Below are positions 8,658 to 16,624 of a stretch of DNA of 31,177 bases, one piece after another. The notes under the pieces were generated by a model. It worked only from the letters and a program-made list of their open reading frames with translations. It was not told the DNA's origin and did not search any database. Origin of the DNA: AB-629-J13 sp964518835 (GTDB lineage Bacteria > Fidelibacterota > Marinisomatia > Marinisomatales > AB-629-J13). The first letter of the stretch is position 1; each line of letters opens with the position of its first letter. The stretch is from NCBI GenBank assembly GCA_964518835.1, contig CAZFKU010000011.1, positions 1 to 31,177 of the forward strand. The letters run 5' to 3'. The position numbers were made by a program, and so were the translations under genes.

Positions 8658-9419
8658 TCACGATTTTATTTTCTTTCCACTTTTCATAAGGAAAACAGCA
8701 GCAAGAGTAAACAGAATTGTCATTCCAAAAGCAATCATAAAACTTATCTCAGGGGGTGAATCGCTGACGTCTAAAACAGTGTAACGAAGTCCGTTGATCA
8801 TATAGTAAATGGGATTGACGAAACTCAAAGTTTGCGCCCAATCCGGGAGCATTTGAATGGAATAAAATATTCCACCTAAAAAACTCAAGGGTGTCAGAAA
8901 AAAATTCTGCATTGTGGCTAATTCATCCCATGAATCCGCCATCTGTCCCAAAAAAAGCCCCATACTTGAAAATGCCCAGGAAACAATCAATAAAAATCCC
9001 ATGGTCAGAAATGGACTTGAGACAGGCATCCCAACCAGGAAAATTCCCAGGAGAAGAACAAGCACTCCGTTCACAAATCCCCTTACCGTCCCGCCGATGA
9101 TATATGCCATGGAAATTTCAAAACTAGACAGGGGCGCTGTGAGAATATCCGGAAGCTGTTGGAGGAGTTTCATTTGCAGCATGGATGAAGATGAATTGGA
9201 ACTGGCATTTGTGAGAGTATTCATCATCATGAGTCCCGGTAAAATAAATAATGTGTAGGGAATTCCTTCAATCTCGGAAATTCGTTTTTCCAATGTGAAC
9301 CCAAAGATAAGAATGTAAAGCGTAGTGGTGATGAGCCCCGGTAAAACCGTCTGGCGGTACACTGAAAAAAACCGTCCCACTTCCCGTTTGATCAATGTCC
9401 ACATTCCGACCCAGTTCAT
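8658..9419 (-). CDS. ABC-2 type transporter permease (YadH-like)
   Basis: This 253-aa integral membrane protein has about six hydrophobic segments and the layout of the YadH/NodJ branch of ABC-2 permeases. It starts with a cytoplasmic stretch (LIKREVGRFFSVYRQT), followed by LPGLITTTLYILIFG, a FILPGLMMMNTLTNA loop and the hallmark LTPLSFLGGIFYS…NPIYYMINGLRY near residues 175-210. It would form the membrane pore of an exporter powered by the adjacent ATPase. Its ATG overlaps the ATPase stop in an ATGA arrangement, so translation is probably coupled and the two should be made in equal amounts. The substrate cannot be read from the sequence; characterised relatives export polysaccharide, lipid or drug-like molecules. 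Confidence 0.9.
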   Translation of the reverse strand: MNWVGMWTLIKREVGRFFSVYRQTVLPGLITTTLYILIFGFTLEKRISEIEGIPYTLFILPGLMMMNTLTNASSNSSSSMLQMKLLQQLPDILTAPLSSFEISMAYIIGGTVRGFVNGVLVLLLGIFLVGMPVSSPFLTMGFLLIVSWAFSSMGLFLGQMADSWDELATMQNFFLTPLSFLGGIFYSIQMLPDWAQTLSFVNPIYYMINGLRYTVLDVSDSPPEISFMIAFGMTILFTLAAVFLMKSGKKIKS

Positions 9420-10354
9420 GGAGCCGTCTCCTCCCTGATGCCTCTCCCTGTCAAAGACAAAAACACATCTTCCAGGGACGTTTTTTCTGTTTTAATGTTT
9501 TGAATATGACATCCGTTCCCGCTGAGAATATTGATGATAGCCGGAAGGGATTCCTCCGGATCCTTCACTGTGAAATGAATCCTGCTGTCCTCGATGGTAT
9601 AGGTAAATTTCTCCAATGCAAGCTTTAATGTTTCATTCCAGCCCGTAAATTGGATGGTAATTCCTGCTGTTCCTGATTGTTTGGTCAGCTCTTTTGGTTT
9701 TCCCCGGGCAATGATTTTCCCCTCGTCAATTATGGCAACTTCTTCACAGAGCATCTCCGCTTCTTCAATGTAATGTGTTGTAAGCAGAATGGTTTTTCCC
9801 TCCTCATGTAATTCCCGGAACAGCTTCCACATATCATGGCGGAATTCAACGTCCACACCGGCAGTGGGTTCATCCAAAATGACAATTTTAGGATCATGTA
9901 CAAGTGCCTTTGCCAGTTGATATCGGCGTTTCATCCCTCCAGAAAGCTGCCGCAGTCGGGCTTCTTTCTTTTCCATCAATCCCAAACGACTCAGGAGTTT
10001 ATCAACATTTGGTTCTGCTTTTTTCCGGGTAAGACCGTAATATCCCGCCTGAAAATAGAGAAGTTTTTCAACAGGAAAAAACCAGTCCTGGGGAAGGTCT
10101 TGGGCAGCAATCCCAATTTTTGCCCGTGTGTGTCGGTATTGCTTTACCGTGTCATTTCCAAAGACCTCAGCTTCACCTTTGTCCTTTAAAACCAATCCGG
10201 AGAGGATATTTATGGTAGTGGTTTTTCCGGCTCCATTCGGTCCCAAAAGACCGAAGAACTGCCCGTCTCCTATCTCAAGACTGACTCCATTTAGGGCACG
10301 GGTTCCATTATAGGATTTTTCCAGATCCCTGATACAAATTGCAGGATATGTCAT
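9416..10354 (-). CDS. ABC transporter ATP-binding protein (YadG-like)
   Basis: This is a 312-aa ABC ATPase. Walker A is GPNGAGKTTT (residues about 38-47), the signature is LSGGMKRRYQLAKAL, Walker B is IVILDEPTAGVD, and the H-loop is LLTTHYIEEAE. The AGYYG segment and the GMKRR signature variant closely recall E. coli YadG. The last roughly 90 residues form the accessory C-terminal domain common in exporters paired with ABC-2 permeases. It drives export with the permease encoded downstream (4-nt stop/start overlap) and is itself overlapped by 4 nt with the upstream 113-aa unknown gene, giving three translationally coupled genes. Confidence 0.94.
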   Translation of the reverse strand: MTYPAICIRDLEKSYNGTRALNGVSLEIGDGQFFGLLGPNGAGKTTTINILSGLVLKDKGEAEVFGNDTVKQYRHTRAKIGIAAQDLPQDWFFPVEKLLYFQAGYYGLTRKKAEPNVDKLLSRLGLMEKKEARLRQLSGGMKRRYQLAKALVHDPKIVILDEPTAGVDVEFRHDMWKLFRELHEEGKTILLTTHYIEEAEMLCEEVAIIDEGKIIARGKPKELTKQSGTAGITIQFTGWNETLKLALEKFTYTIEDSRIHFTVKDPEESLPAIINILSGNGCHIQNIKTEKTSLEDVFLSLTGRGIREETAP

Positions 10355-10692
10355 TCTTTGTCAGAATCAAATCCAATATGTTTATCAAGGGGATTGGGAA
10401 AATCAAATCCTTCCACTCCCGGGAAATGAACGATGGATACGATAAATCCCCAAGGGATCAGCACAGAAGCTTCTACCTCCCGGGTTTTTGGAGGTTTAAT
10501 GGATTTTATCTGTTTTCCCTCCTGAGTTTCCGCCACTTGAAATTTAGGGTGGTGGATCCAGATTCCGTATTCATCATGCCCCAAAATCTTCGCAAAAAGA
10601 GATTTCTGGATAATCCCCAAGTCTTTCAGGGGCTCAAAATTTTCCAGTTTCAATAAAACGATGTCTTCGATTATTTCGTCAATATTCATCAT
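10351..10692 (-). CDS. Small conserved-looking protein of unknown function, first gene of ABC operon
   Basis: I do not recognise this 113-aa protein. It has no signal peptide or membrane segment and is probably cytoplasmic. An N-terminal helix (residues about 1-22, IDEIIEDIVLLKLENF) is followed by β-strand-like stretches: SLFAKILGHDEYGIWIHHP, then after a basic linker VEASVLIPWGFIVSIVHFPG, then a short tail. The pattern of strand, GxDxxGxxI turn and later IPWxxIxxI strand loosely recalls Sm-like small β-barrels, but this is only an impression. Its stop overlaps the ATPase start (ATGA), so it is almost certainly coexpressed with the exporter. An AAGGAAA ribosome-binding site lies 8 nt before the ATG. 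It is the first gene after the hairpin-containing leader. Confidence 0.75.
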   Translation of the reverse strand: MMNIDEIIEDIVLLKLENFEPLKDLGIIQKSLFAKILGHDEYGIWIHHPKFQVAETQEGKQIKSIKPPKTREVEASVLIPWGFIVSIVHFPGVEGFDFPNPLDKHIGFDSDKE

Positions 10693-10741
10693 GTTTGGAT
10701 TTCCTTTTAGTACAGGGAAATTAACTCCGCAGGAAAATTAA

Positions 10742-10781
10742 AAAAGAAGGGTTTGATGAAAAATAAAACCCCCGCTTCTTT
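10742..10781 (-). promoter_or_regulatory. Alternative leader hairpin overlapping the terminator-like stem
   Basis: Read on the minus strand, GGGTTT (10772-10767) can pair with AAACCC (10755-10750). The stem extends outward through G·U and A-U pairs between AAAGAA and TTCTTT, and a run of T follows. It uses the same GAAGCGGGGG strand as the upstream hairpin at 10770-10816, so the two cannot form together. This is the geometry of an attenuator or antiterminator switch, about 50-90 nt before the ATG of the 113-aa gene. It rests on inspection by eye, with no free-energy calculation. Confidence 0.35.
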
Positions 10782-10816
10782 AACCGAGCAAATAATGTAA
10801 AAAGCGAAGCGGGGGG
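10770..10816 (-). terminator. Terminator-like hairpin in the leader of the ABC operon / downstream of ligA
   Basis: On the minus strand, CCCCCGCTTC (10816-10807) pairs perfectly over 10 bp with GAAGCGGGGG (10779-10770) across a 27-nt loop. It is followed by TTTTATTTTTC, as expected of an intrinsic terminator for minus-strand transcripts. It is about 520 nt beyond the ligA stop and 78 nt before the 113-aa gene. It may end a long ligA transcript, end an unannotated small RNA, or attenuate the ABC operon. On the plus strand no T run follows, so it is not a plus-strand terminator. Confidence 0.6.
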
Positions 10817-11338
10817 TCCCAAACAATTGATTTATTCGGTTTTTGTGTTAATATCAAATTCCGAAATATTTACACCGGAATATACAAAACGGTAGGGTAC
10901 AAGGAGGGGTACAAGAGTATCAACATTTCTTCAACATTTGAACTTTTTTTCACTTTTTTTGGGTTTTTTTTCGCATTTTTCTGAAAAGTGTGGAAAAAAG
11001 TGCGAGTTTTGGTTTCGAAAAAATCAGTATAGAAAAAGGGTGTTTAGAGGAGCCCTGCTTTTAAAATTCCGGTATTTTCAGCGGAATATTTTGAATTGAG
11101 CACTGAAAATTGGGGGGGGAAAGTTAAAGCTGATATTTGACTCTGTTTTGGATTCATTCTTTTTGATTTACAAATCAACAAGGTTAGATTACTTCAAAAA
11201 TACTTTCATTTCAGGGTGAAGCGGTGAAGTGATCTTTAGATTTTTCAAAGCTCTGAACATTTTTTTGTTAGAGCAAGGTTGATTAGATTGCTTTTCCGCA
11301 ATCCAGCGGATCGCAGGGAAGGGATTATTAAGGTTGTT

Positions 11339-13348
11339 CTAACCTTTCACCATATCCAAAAACTCTTTCTCCGTCAAAATAGCAATTCCCAATTCTTCAG
11401 CTTTTTTCCTTTTGGATCCTGCACCGGGTCCCGCTACAACGTAGTCAGTGTTTTTGCTTACTGATCCTGAAGCCCTGCCGCCAAATTTTTCAATCATTTC
11501 TTTTGCTTCAATGCGGGTTAACCGTTCAAGGGCACCGGTGAATACAAATGTTTTTCCATTTAAATGTAAATTATCCGATATCTCATTGTTTTTTTTGAGG
11601 ACGACACCAGCTGAAAAACAAACATCCACCACATCACGGTTTTCAGGATTTTTCCAAAACTCTTCAACACACTGTACAACTATGGGACCCACTTCGTGAA
11701 TGTTTGCTAACATCTCTGTTTCAGCATTCATAAATTGGTTAAAGTCGCCGTTAAACTCTTTTGCAAATACCTTTGACAAATGTTCTCCCACATTCCGTAT
11801 TCCCAATCCGTAAAGAAACCGTGAAAATGTAGTGGTTTTTGATCTGTCGATTGAATCTAATAAATTATCTACGGATTTCTCTCCCATTCCTTCCAGCTTT
11901 ACAAGGTCTTCTTTTTTAAGGGAAAATATTCCATCCACAGATTTCAGCATTCCTTCATCAACAAATTGTTCCACAATTTTCTGCCCAAGGCCTTCAATGT
12001 CCAGTGCATTCCTGGATACAAAATGTTGAATTCTCCCTTTGATCTGCGCCGGACAGGAAACATTCTGACACCGGAAAACCGCTTCGTCTTCCGGTTTAAA
12101 CAAAGGTTGATTACACACCGGGCAATCCTTTGGAAAGACATAAGGTTTGCTTCCCGTTTGTCGTTTATTCAGAACGACCTTAATAACTTTTGGAATTACA
12201 TCCCCTGCACGTTCTAAAAACACCGTATCCCCAACTCGAATATCCTTTTTCTCAATTTCATCCTGATTATGAAGGGTTGCATTGGAAACGGTCACACCAC
12301 CAACCTCCACAGGCTTTAGACGGGCAACAGGTGTAATGGCACCGGTTCTTCCCACCTGAACCTCAATATCCAGAATGACCGTTGTTGCCTGTTTCGCTTT
12401 GAATTTACCCGCAATTGCCCAACGGGGTGATCGGCTTCGTGTTCCCAATATTTCTTGGTGGTGGAATGAATTTACCTTTAACACCATTCCGTCTATTTCA
12501 TAAGGAAGGTCGTTCCGTTTTATTTCAATTTCCACATAATAATCAACCGATTCCTCAATTCCGTTCAACTGTTTTACGAGGGGGTTTACCGGCAATCCCC
12601 ATTTTTTGGCGTGGTCAATAAATTCATCCTGTGACTGGAACGAAATTCCTTCTACCATCCCCGGTTGGTAAAAATAAATGGACAGCGGTCGTTGAGAAGT
12701 AACTGATGGGTCCAGTTGCCGTAGGCTTCCGGCGGCAGCATTTCTTGGATTGGAAAATAGAGGTTCGTTATCCTTTTTCCTTATTTCATTCAATTGCCTG
12801 AATTCTTTTTTTGATATAAACACCTCACCCCGCACTTCAATCAGTCCTGGAGCAGGGATTTCATCTGTTCTTAATTGTAATGGCAGACTAAGGATTGTTC
12901 GTAAATTTAACGTAATATCCTCACCTGTAACTCCGTCTCCCCGGGTGGAACCATGACTGAACATTCCGTTTTCATACACGACTTCCACTCCCAGTCCATC
13001 CAGTTTTGGTTCACCCATATATTCAATATCTTCATCTGTTTCCAGTCTTTTTTTTACCCGTTCATCAAAAGCAACTAATTCATCTTTGTTACTGGCGTTT
13101 GCCAATGAGAGCATGTGAATAGTGTGAATCAATGTCTTGAATTCAGACAAAGGTTCGGCACCTACTCTCTGTGTTGGGGAATCGAGGGTGATCAGTCCGG
13201 GGTTTTCTTTTTCCAGTGATTCAAGCTGTCTTAAAAGATCATCGTATTCGGAATCTGAGATGTGGGGGTCATCCAAAACATAATAACGATAATTATGGTT
13301 ATTGATTTTCTTCCGAAGGGAGTATATTTTTTTTTGAATCGTCTCCAT
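11339..13348 (-). CDS. ligA: NAD+-dependent DNA ligase
   Basis: This is the replicative ligase, which seals nicks after Okazaki fragment processing using NAD+. It is about 669 aa, the normal length. Domains in order: Ia domain with the YRYYVLDDP and SDSEYDDLL motifs; adenylation domain with the catalytic lysine in EPKLDG at residue 115 (the same number as E. coli); OB fold; four-cysteine zinc finger with Cys at about 409, 412, 427 and 432; helix-hairpin-helix repeats (ALDIEGLGQKIVEQFV, LEGMGEKSVDNLL); and a C-terminal BRCT domain (about 593-669, GKTFVFTGALERLTR). I chose the ATG at 13348; an in-frame TTG one codon earlier (13351) is the alternative. No strong ribosome-binding site is seen for either. 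It precedes the long non-coding gap. Confidence 0.97.
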   Translation of the reverse strand: METIQKKIYSLRKKINNHNYRYYVLDDPHISDSEYDDLLRQLESLEKENPGLITLDSPTQRVGAEPLSEFKTLIHTIHMLSLANASNKDELVAFDERVKKRLETDEDIEYMGEPKLDGLGVEVVYENGMFSHGSTRGDGVTGEDITLNLRTILSLPLQLRTDEIPAPGLIEVRGEVFISKKEFRQLNEIRKKDNEPLFSNPRNAAAGSLRQLDPSVTSQRPLSIYFYQPGMVEGISFQSQDEFIDHAKKWGLPVNPLVKQLNGIEESVDYYVEIEIKRNDLPYEIDGMVLKVNSFHHQEILGTRSRSPRWAIAGKFKAKQATTVILDIEVQVGRTGAITPVARLKPVEVGGVTVSNATLHNQDEIEKKDIRVGDTVFLERAGDVIPKVIKVVLNKRQTGSKPYVFPKDCPVCNQPLFKPEDEAVFRCQNVSCPAQIKGRIQHFVSRNALDIEGLGQKIVEQFVDEGMLKSVDGIFSLKKEDLVKLEGMGEKSVDNLLDSIDRSKTTTFSRFLYGLGIRNVGEHLSKVFAKEFNGDFNQFMNAETEMLANIHEVGPIVVQCVEEFWKNPENRDVVDVCFSAGVVLKKNNEISDNLHLNGKTFVFTGALERLTRIEAKEMIEKFGGRASGSVSKNTDYVVAGPGAGSKRKKAEELGIAILTEKEFLDMVKG

Positions 13349-13424
13349 CAAATGTACAAATTGACCCCTATGAAATGGATTTTACCCGTCCGTTCATGTC
13401 CCGTTTAGCTGGGACGGTCAAAAA

Positions 13425-14897
13425 TTATATTGAATGTGAATGTTCATCCCAATAGGAATGAATAAAATCTGCCGTGGAGAATCTGTTGATACTGTTTGAA
13501 TTAAAAGATGAGTGAAAATAATTTCCAATTGAGTCTGCCTTATAAGGTGAACCCAATTCATCTTTATTAGAAATAATTTCCTTCAATGCTGAGATGAGGT
13601 CAACAATGTCTTCCCGTGTATTGTAAAGTCCCAGGGAAGCCCTTACCATTCCGGATTTCAGGAAAACCTCCTCTTCAAAATTTTCGTCATTCAGTTCCGA
13701 AGTAAAATCCAATAAATCATCAACGATCATTTCCTTTACATAAGGATGGGCGCAAAAGCATTCATTTCTCACAGCGATATTGAAATAATCATTTAAAATT
13801 GCTGCTGTCAATCCGTGATCCATACCGGTTATATTAAATGAAATGGACCCCGCCCGGGGACACACATTCATATCAGTTTCTCCGTAAATGTGAATCTCCG
13901 GAATTTTTTTTAACTCGGTTAATGCATAATTAATCAGTCCGGTCTCTTCATCATGAATAATGTCCATTCCCACTTTATCTAATGCCTCCAGGACTGCTGC
14001 CAAACCGATTGCTCCAGGGATGTTCGGGGTTCCCGCTTCTTCCCTGTCTGGAAATTTATTTGTCACTTCATATCTATCAACAAAAACCCTTTCCACCATG
14101 CCGCCGCCGACCTCTTCCGGTTCAATAGATTGCAAAATGTCCTTGCGGCAGACCACCACTCCCGGTGATCCGGGTACATACGTTTTATGACCTGAAAATA
14201 CAAATGCATCCAAATCTCTGTCAGGATTTTCATGCCCGCTGACTTGCACCTGTAAATGCGACACCATCTGCGCTCCGTCAACAATGATCAATGCTCCATG
14301 TGAATGAGCCAATTCCGCAATGTCATAAATGGGATTAATGATACCGGTGACGTTACTCACTCCTGTGACAGCAACATAATTGATCTGTGAATCGTGTTCC
14401 TTTAATTTTTTTTCTATTTCTTCCAAGTTTATACATCCTGCTTCTCTTCCAAAATTATTCAATGGAATATGAATTACTTCTCCAGCATGTTTACGATGGG
14501 GAAGGTCATTGGAGTGGTGTTCCATAAGGGAGACCAGGACTTTATTTCGTTCCCTCCGAAAATCACGAAAAACTCTGGCAAGGCGGTTTATTCCTGCTGT
14601 GGTACCGCTACCGGTAAAAAAACAGGTGTAGTCATTTGGGTCTGCCTTCAGGAAAGACAGCACCCGGTCATGCGCCCAACGATATTCCCGAGTGGATATC
14701 TTTGCGGAAAAATGCAATAAACTATGGGTATTCGCATAATGATTATAAAATGATTCCATCGCTTTGTATGCCGCTTTCATCATAAGAGTGGAAGCAGTGG
14801 AATCCAGATAAACACGGCGGGTTTCCTTATTATCTACTGTGGAATAAGTCGTGTTTAATCCGATAAAATCGGTTTTTATTTTTTCCAAATTATTCAT
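13425..14897 (-). CDS. Class V aminotransferase, cysteine desulfurase/selenocysteine lyase-like
   Basis: This 490-aa PLP enzyme is of the SufS/NifS/Csd fold. The cofactor lysine is Lys238 in FSGHKTY. Asp207 in IVDGAQ contacts the pyridine nitrogen. The paired histidines are in MEHHSND (127-128), and TGSGTTAGIN binds phosphate. A CxC pair (Cys380, Cys382) in RNECFCAHP falls where SufS carries its catalytic cysteine; Cys382 aligns best. The family moves sulfur from cysteine to acceptors or cleaves related C-S/C-Se bonds. The protein is about 80 residues longer than SufS, mostly at the C-terminus (from about 410). No suf/isc or tRNA-thiolation genes lie nearby, so the acceptor is unknown and an epimerase or lyase role cannot be excluded. 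It starts 37 nt after the preceding lipoprotein gene. Confidence 0.85.
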   Translation of the reverse strand: MNNLEKIKTDFIGLNTTYSTVDNKETRRVYLDSTASTLMMKAAYKAMESFYNHYANTHSLLHFSAKISTREYRWAHDRVLSFLKADPNDYTCFFTGSGTTAGINRLARVFRDFRRERNKVLVSLMEHHSNDLPHRKHAGEVIHIPLNNFGREAGCINLEEIEKKLKEHDSQINYVAVTGVSNVTGIINPIYDIAELAHSHGALIIVDGAQMVSHLQVQVSGHENPDRDLDAFVFSGHKTYVPGSPGVVVCRKDILQSIEPEEVGGGMVERVFVDRYEVTNKFPDREEAGTPNIPGAIGLAAVLEALDKVGMDIIHDEETGLINYALTELKKIPEIHIYGETDMNVCPRAGSISFNITGMDHGLTAAILNDYFNIAVRNECFCAHPYVKEMIVDDLLDFTSELNDENFEEEVFLKSGMVRASLGLYNTREDIVDLISALKEIISNKDELGSPYKADSIGNYFHSSFNSNSINRFSTADFIHSYWDEHSHSI

Positions 14898-14934
14898 TTC
14901 AGGCTTGTTAAAAACTCCAATCTACAGCGTTAAT

Positions 14935-15918
14935 TTATGGTTTCCTGAAAACGGCAATCCATAAAAACAACCATAATGCTAAACCAGAAATAATGGTTAT
15001 GATTGCAATTTTTTGAATCGCTTTAGTTTTATACACAACTGCAACGGCTTCCATAACATAGTCATCACCGGCAAAATCACCAAGTTCAAACTCCCATTTC
15101 AGTGTATCCCCTGCCAAAGTATCTGCATTGGAACGAGTCACCAGTCCCGGCATAGTGAGACGAAAATGAAATTTGTCATCCTGAAGACCGGTTGTGATTC
15201 GCAACTCTTCCTCATATGGATGCATGGCATCATCTAAATCTTTATAAAATGAACTTTGCAAATCACTGGCAAACGGCTGAAGCAATTTTTCCAGAAAATC
15301 ATCACGCTCTCCGCTGATCTCCGCAATCAGTTTTTTTGACTTTACTCTTTCGGCATAATTACGGACATGGGTTGTCATCCGTTCTATGGTAAATGGCGTC
15401 AGTCCTGAATCTGACTGCTTTTCCATATCTTTCAGGGCAGAAGAAACAATATACATAAATGCTTCGGTGGTCCATTCCACTGAATCAGATCCTGCTGATT
15501 CTTCCAATGATTCTCCCAGTCGGGGGTATTTCCGATAAATTTCTCTGCCTGTAAAGGTGTGCCTGGCAGTGTAAAGAGTGGATACCCAGCGTTTTTTTAT
15601 CTCAATTTCAACAGGATGAAGGAGGGCGCCTAATCCCTCTCCGGGAGCAACAAACCGATGTCCCGGCTCCAAATATCCACGTGTTTCCATGATCCATGTT
15701 GTATCTTTGTCTGATTTTTCAGTCCAGACATGCTGTGCCCAGCGCTTTCCTGCAGTGGGATGAGGAAAATCATCATCAAATATATCGGTTGAATCTCCCC
15801 GGGAAATAAATTCCAGTGTGTATGCTCCGCTGGGTTGAACATTTATAGAAATAAAATGCTCCACACAACCGGTGGAAAAAGCCAAAATGAGAATTATGAA
15901 TGAGAAAATTTTATTCAT
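14935..15918 (-). CDS. Putative lipoprotein with C-terminal transmembrane helix, unknown function
   Basis: I do not recognise this 327-aa protein. Its N-terminus is signal-peptide-like and ends in FSTGC, so Cys18 could be lipidated, although the lipobox is imperfect (Ser at -3). The body is mostly soluble, with β-rich N-terminal strands (INVQPSGAYTLEF) and a helical, charged middle region (about 140-230). It ends with one hydrophobic helix, residues about 304-324, followed by a basic tail FRKP. If both signals are real, the protein is anchored at both ends with the body in the periplasm. It lies between a DUF971 gene and the class V aminotransferase on the same strand, with gaps of 75 and 37 nt, which suggests loose cotranscription. 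Confidence 0.7.
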   Translation of the reverse strand: MNKIFSFIILILAFSTGCVEHFISINVQPSGAYTLEFISRGDSTDIFDDDFPHPTAGKRWAQHVWTEKSDKDTTWIMETRGYLEPGHRFVAPGEGLGALLHPVEIEIKKRWVSTLYTARHTFTGREIYRKYPRLGESLEESAGSDSVEWTTEAFMYIVSSALKDMEKQSDSGLTPFTIERMTTHVRNYAERVKSKKLIAEISGERDDFLEKLLQPFASDLQSSFYKDLDDAMHPYEEELRITTGLQDDKFHFRLTMPGLVTRSNADTLAGDTLKWEFELGDFAGDDYVMEAVAVVYKTKAIQKIAIITIISGLALWLFLWIAVFRKP

Positions 15919-15993
15919 TAATCTAATGTCGAAAAACTCCCATCCTTCCCAATGAGGGGTAAAATGGGAGATGACTTACTTTCACTATGTAGA

Positions 15994-16314
15994 TTACTCA
16001 TCTCCCAAGCCCAATAATAAACTAAATGTATAAATCCCCGTATTATGCCCATCAGCCCAAACAGGACGTAATCCGTAATGTCCCACCGGTTTGATGGACA
16101 TGATCCTATAACTGTTCTTATTCATTTTTTGCGGTGGTCCTTTGTAAATATTTCCCAAGACGTCCTTTTCTCCGGCACAGGACGCACAGGGACAGTTGTC
16201 CCGCAAAACATGTAAAGAAATGATGGTTTCTGAATCATCTGTCCATTTTACCAGTAGAAATTCATTCACCACTTCTGTGTGTTTAATTCCAGTTTTTGTA
16301 TCTGCCAATGCCAT
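15994..16314 (-). CDS. DUF971 (GBBH-like N-terminal domain) protein
   Basis: This small protein of about 106 aa is made almost entirely of the DUF971/PF06155 domain, also found at the N-terminus of γ-butyrobetaine hydroxylase. Hallmarks are a strand ending in SLHVLRDNCPCASC with the CPCASC cysteine cluster (possible metal site), and the C-terminal pattern VGHYGLRPVWADGHNTGIYTF. Stand-alone members are often encoded near Mrp/ApbC iron-sulfur carriers, and a role in Fe-S or metal handling is suspected but unproven. I prefer the ATG at 16314, preceded by AAAGGTAAAACA as a ribosome-binding site. A TTG at 16332 would add six residues. It is divergent from tRNA-Val. Confidence 0.9.
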   Translation of the reverse strand: MALADTKTGIKHTEVVNEFLLVKWTDDSETIISLHVLRDNCPCASCAGEKDVLGNIYKGPPQKMNKNSYRIMSIKPVGHYGLRPVWADGHNTGIYTFSLLLGLGDE

Positions 16315-16375
16315 TGTTTTACCTTTATTCAATATGTAAATTTGCAGGGGAATTTAGGAAACTCCCAAGAAAAAA

Positions 16376-16449
16376 GGGCGATTAGCTCAGTTGGTTAGAG
16401 CGCTATCTTCACATGGTAGAAGTCGGGGGTTCAAATCCCTCATCGCCCA
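16376..16449 (+). tRNA. tRNA-Val(CAC)
   Basis: The full cloverleaf can be drawn: acceptor GGGCGAT with ATCGCCC; D arm GCTC…GAGC; anticodon stem CTATC with GGTAG (one G·T); loop TTCACAT giving anticodon CAC, which reads GUG; variable AAGTC; T arm GGGGG-TTCAAAT-CCCTC (one G·T). The discriminator is A. The 3' CCA is not encoded (CAA follows), so it must be added after transcription. A strong terminator follows 17 nt later. Confidence 0.96.
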
Positions 16450-16465
16450 CAACAGGCGAGTCCCT

Positions 16466-16497
16466 CAGAAATCCCCGGGTAATACCGGGGGTTTCTG
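16466..16497 (+). terminator. Intrinsic terminator after tRNA-Val
   Basis: CAGAAATCCCCGG (16466-16478) pairs over 13 bp with CCGGGGGTTTCTG (16485-16497), with one T·G wobble and a 6-nt loop. It is followed by TTTATTTGT. Its place just past the tRNA shows that tRNA-Val is a single-gene transcript. Confidence 0.85.
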
Positions 16498-16624
16498 TTT
16501 ATTTGTAACATATCACTGTCAAAATTATTTTCAGGGGACATAAAAACATTTGTTTTTGATAATTAAAGTTGTCAGTAAATTTCCTGCCTTAATAAATTAA
16601 TTCACATTTAATCTGAGGATAATT

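Larger units (their letters stand above)
10693..11338. other. 646-bp non-coding gap, AT-rich with short repeats
   Basis: This is the longest stretch without a gene. I found no convincing coding frame and no match to the conserved cores of tRNA, tmRNA, RNase P RNA or SRP RNA. It contains the two leader hairpins at 10742-10816, paired short repeats (GGGTACAAG twice at about 10894-10915; CAACATTT at 10921 and 10932), long T/A tracts (about 10944-11000) with a 9-bp inverted repeat CACTTTTTT/AAAAAAGTG, an imperfect palindrome around AAAATTCCG (about 11062-11092), an eight-G run near 11111, and a 6-bp hairpin GATTGC-GCAATC at 11286-11303 just past the ligA stop. Its function is unknown. It must hold the promoter for the minus-strand ABC operon unless that operon is read through from ligA. 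Confidence 0.6.

Noticed and set aside
10693..11338. Replication origin
   Set aside because: The gap is AT-rich, but only one poor DnaA-box-like TGTGGAAAA (about 10989-10997) was found, with no dnaA, dnaN or gidA nearby.
13349..13424. Terminator or small gene between the aminotransferase and ligA
   Set aside because: Only short imperfect pairings (such as GGGAC/GTCCC) are seen and no T run follows on the minus strand.
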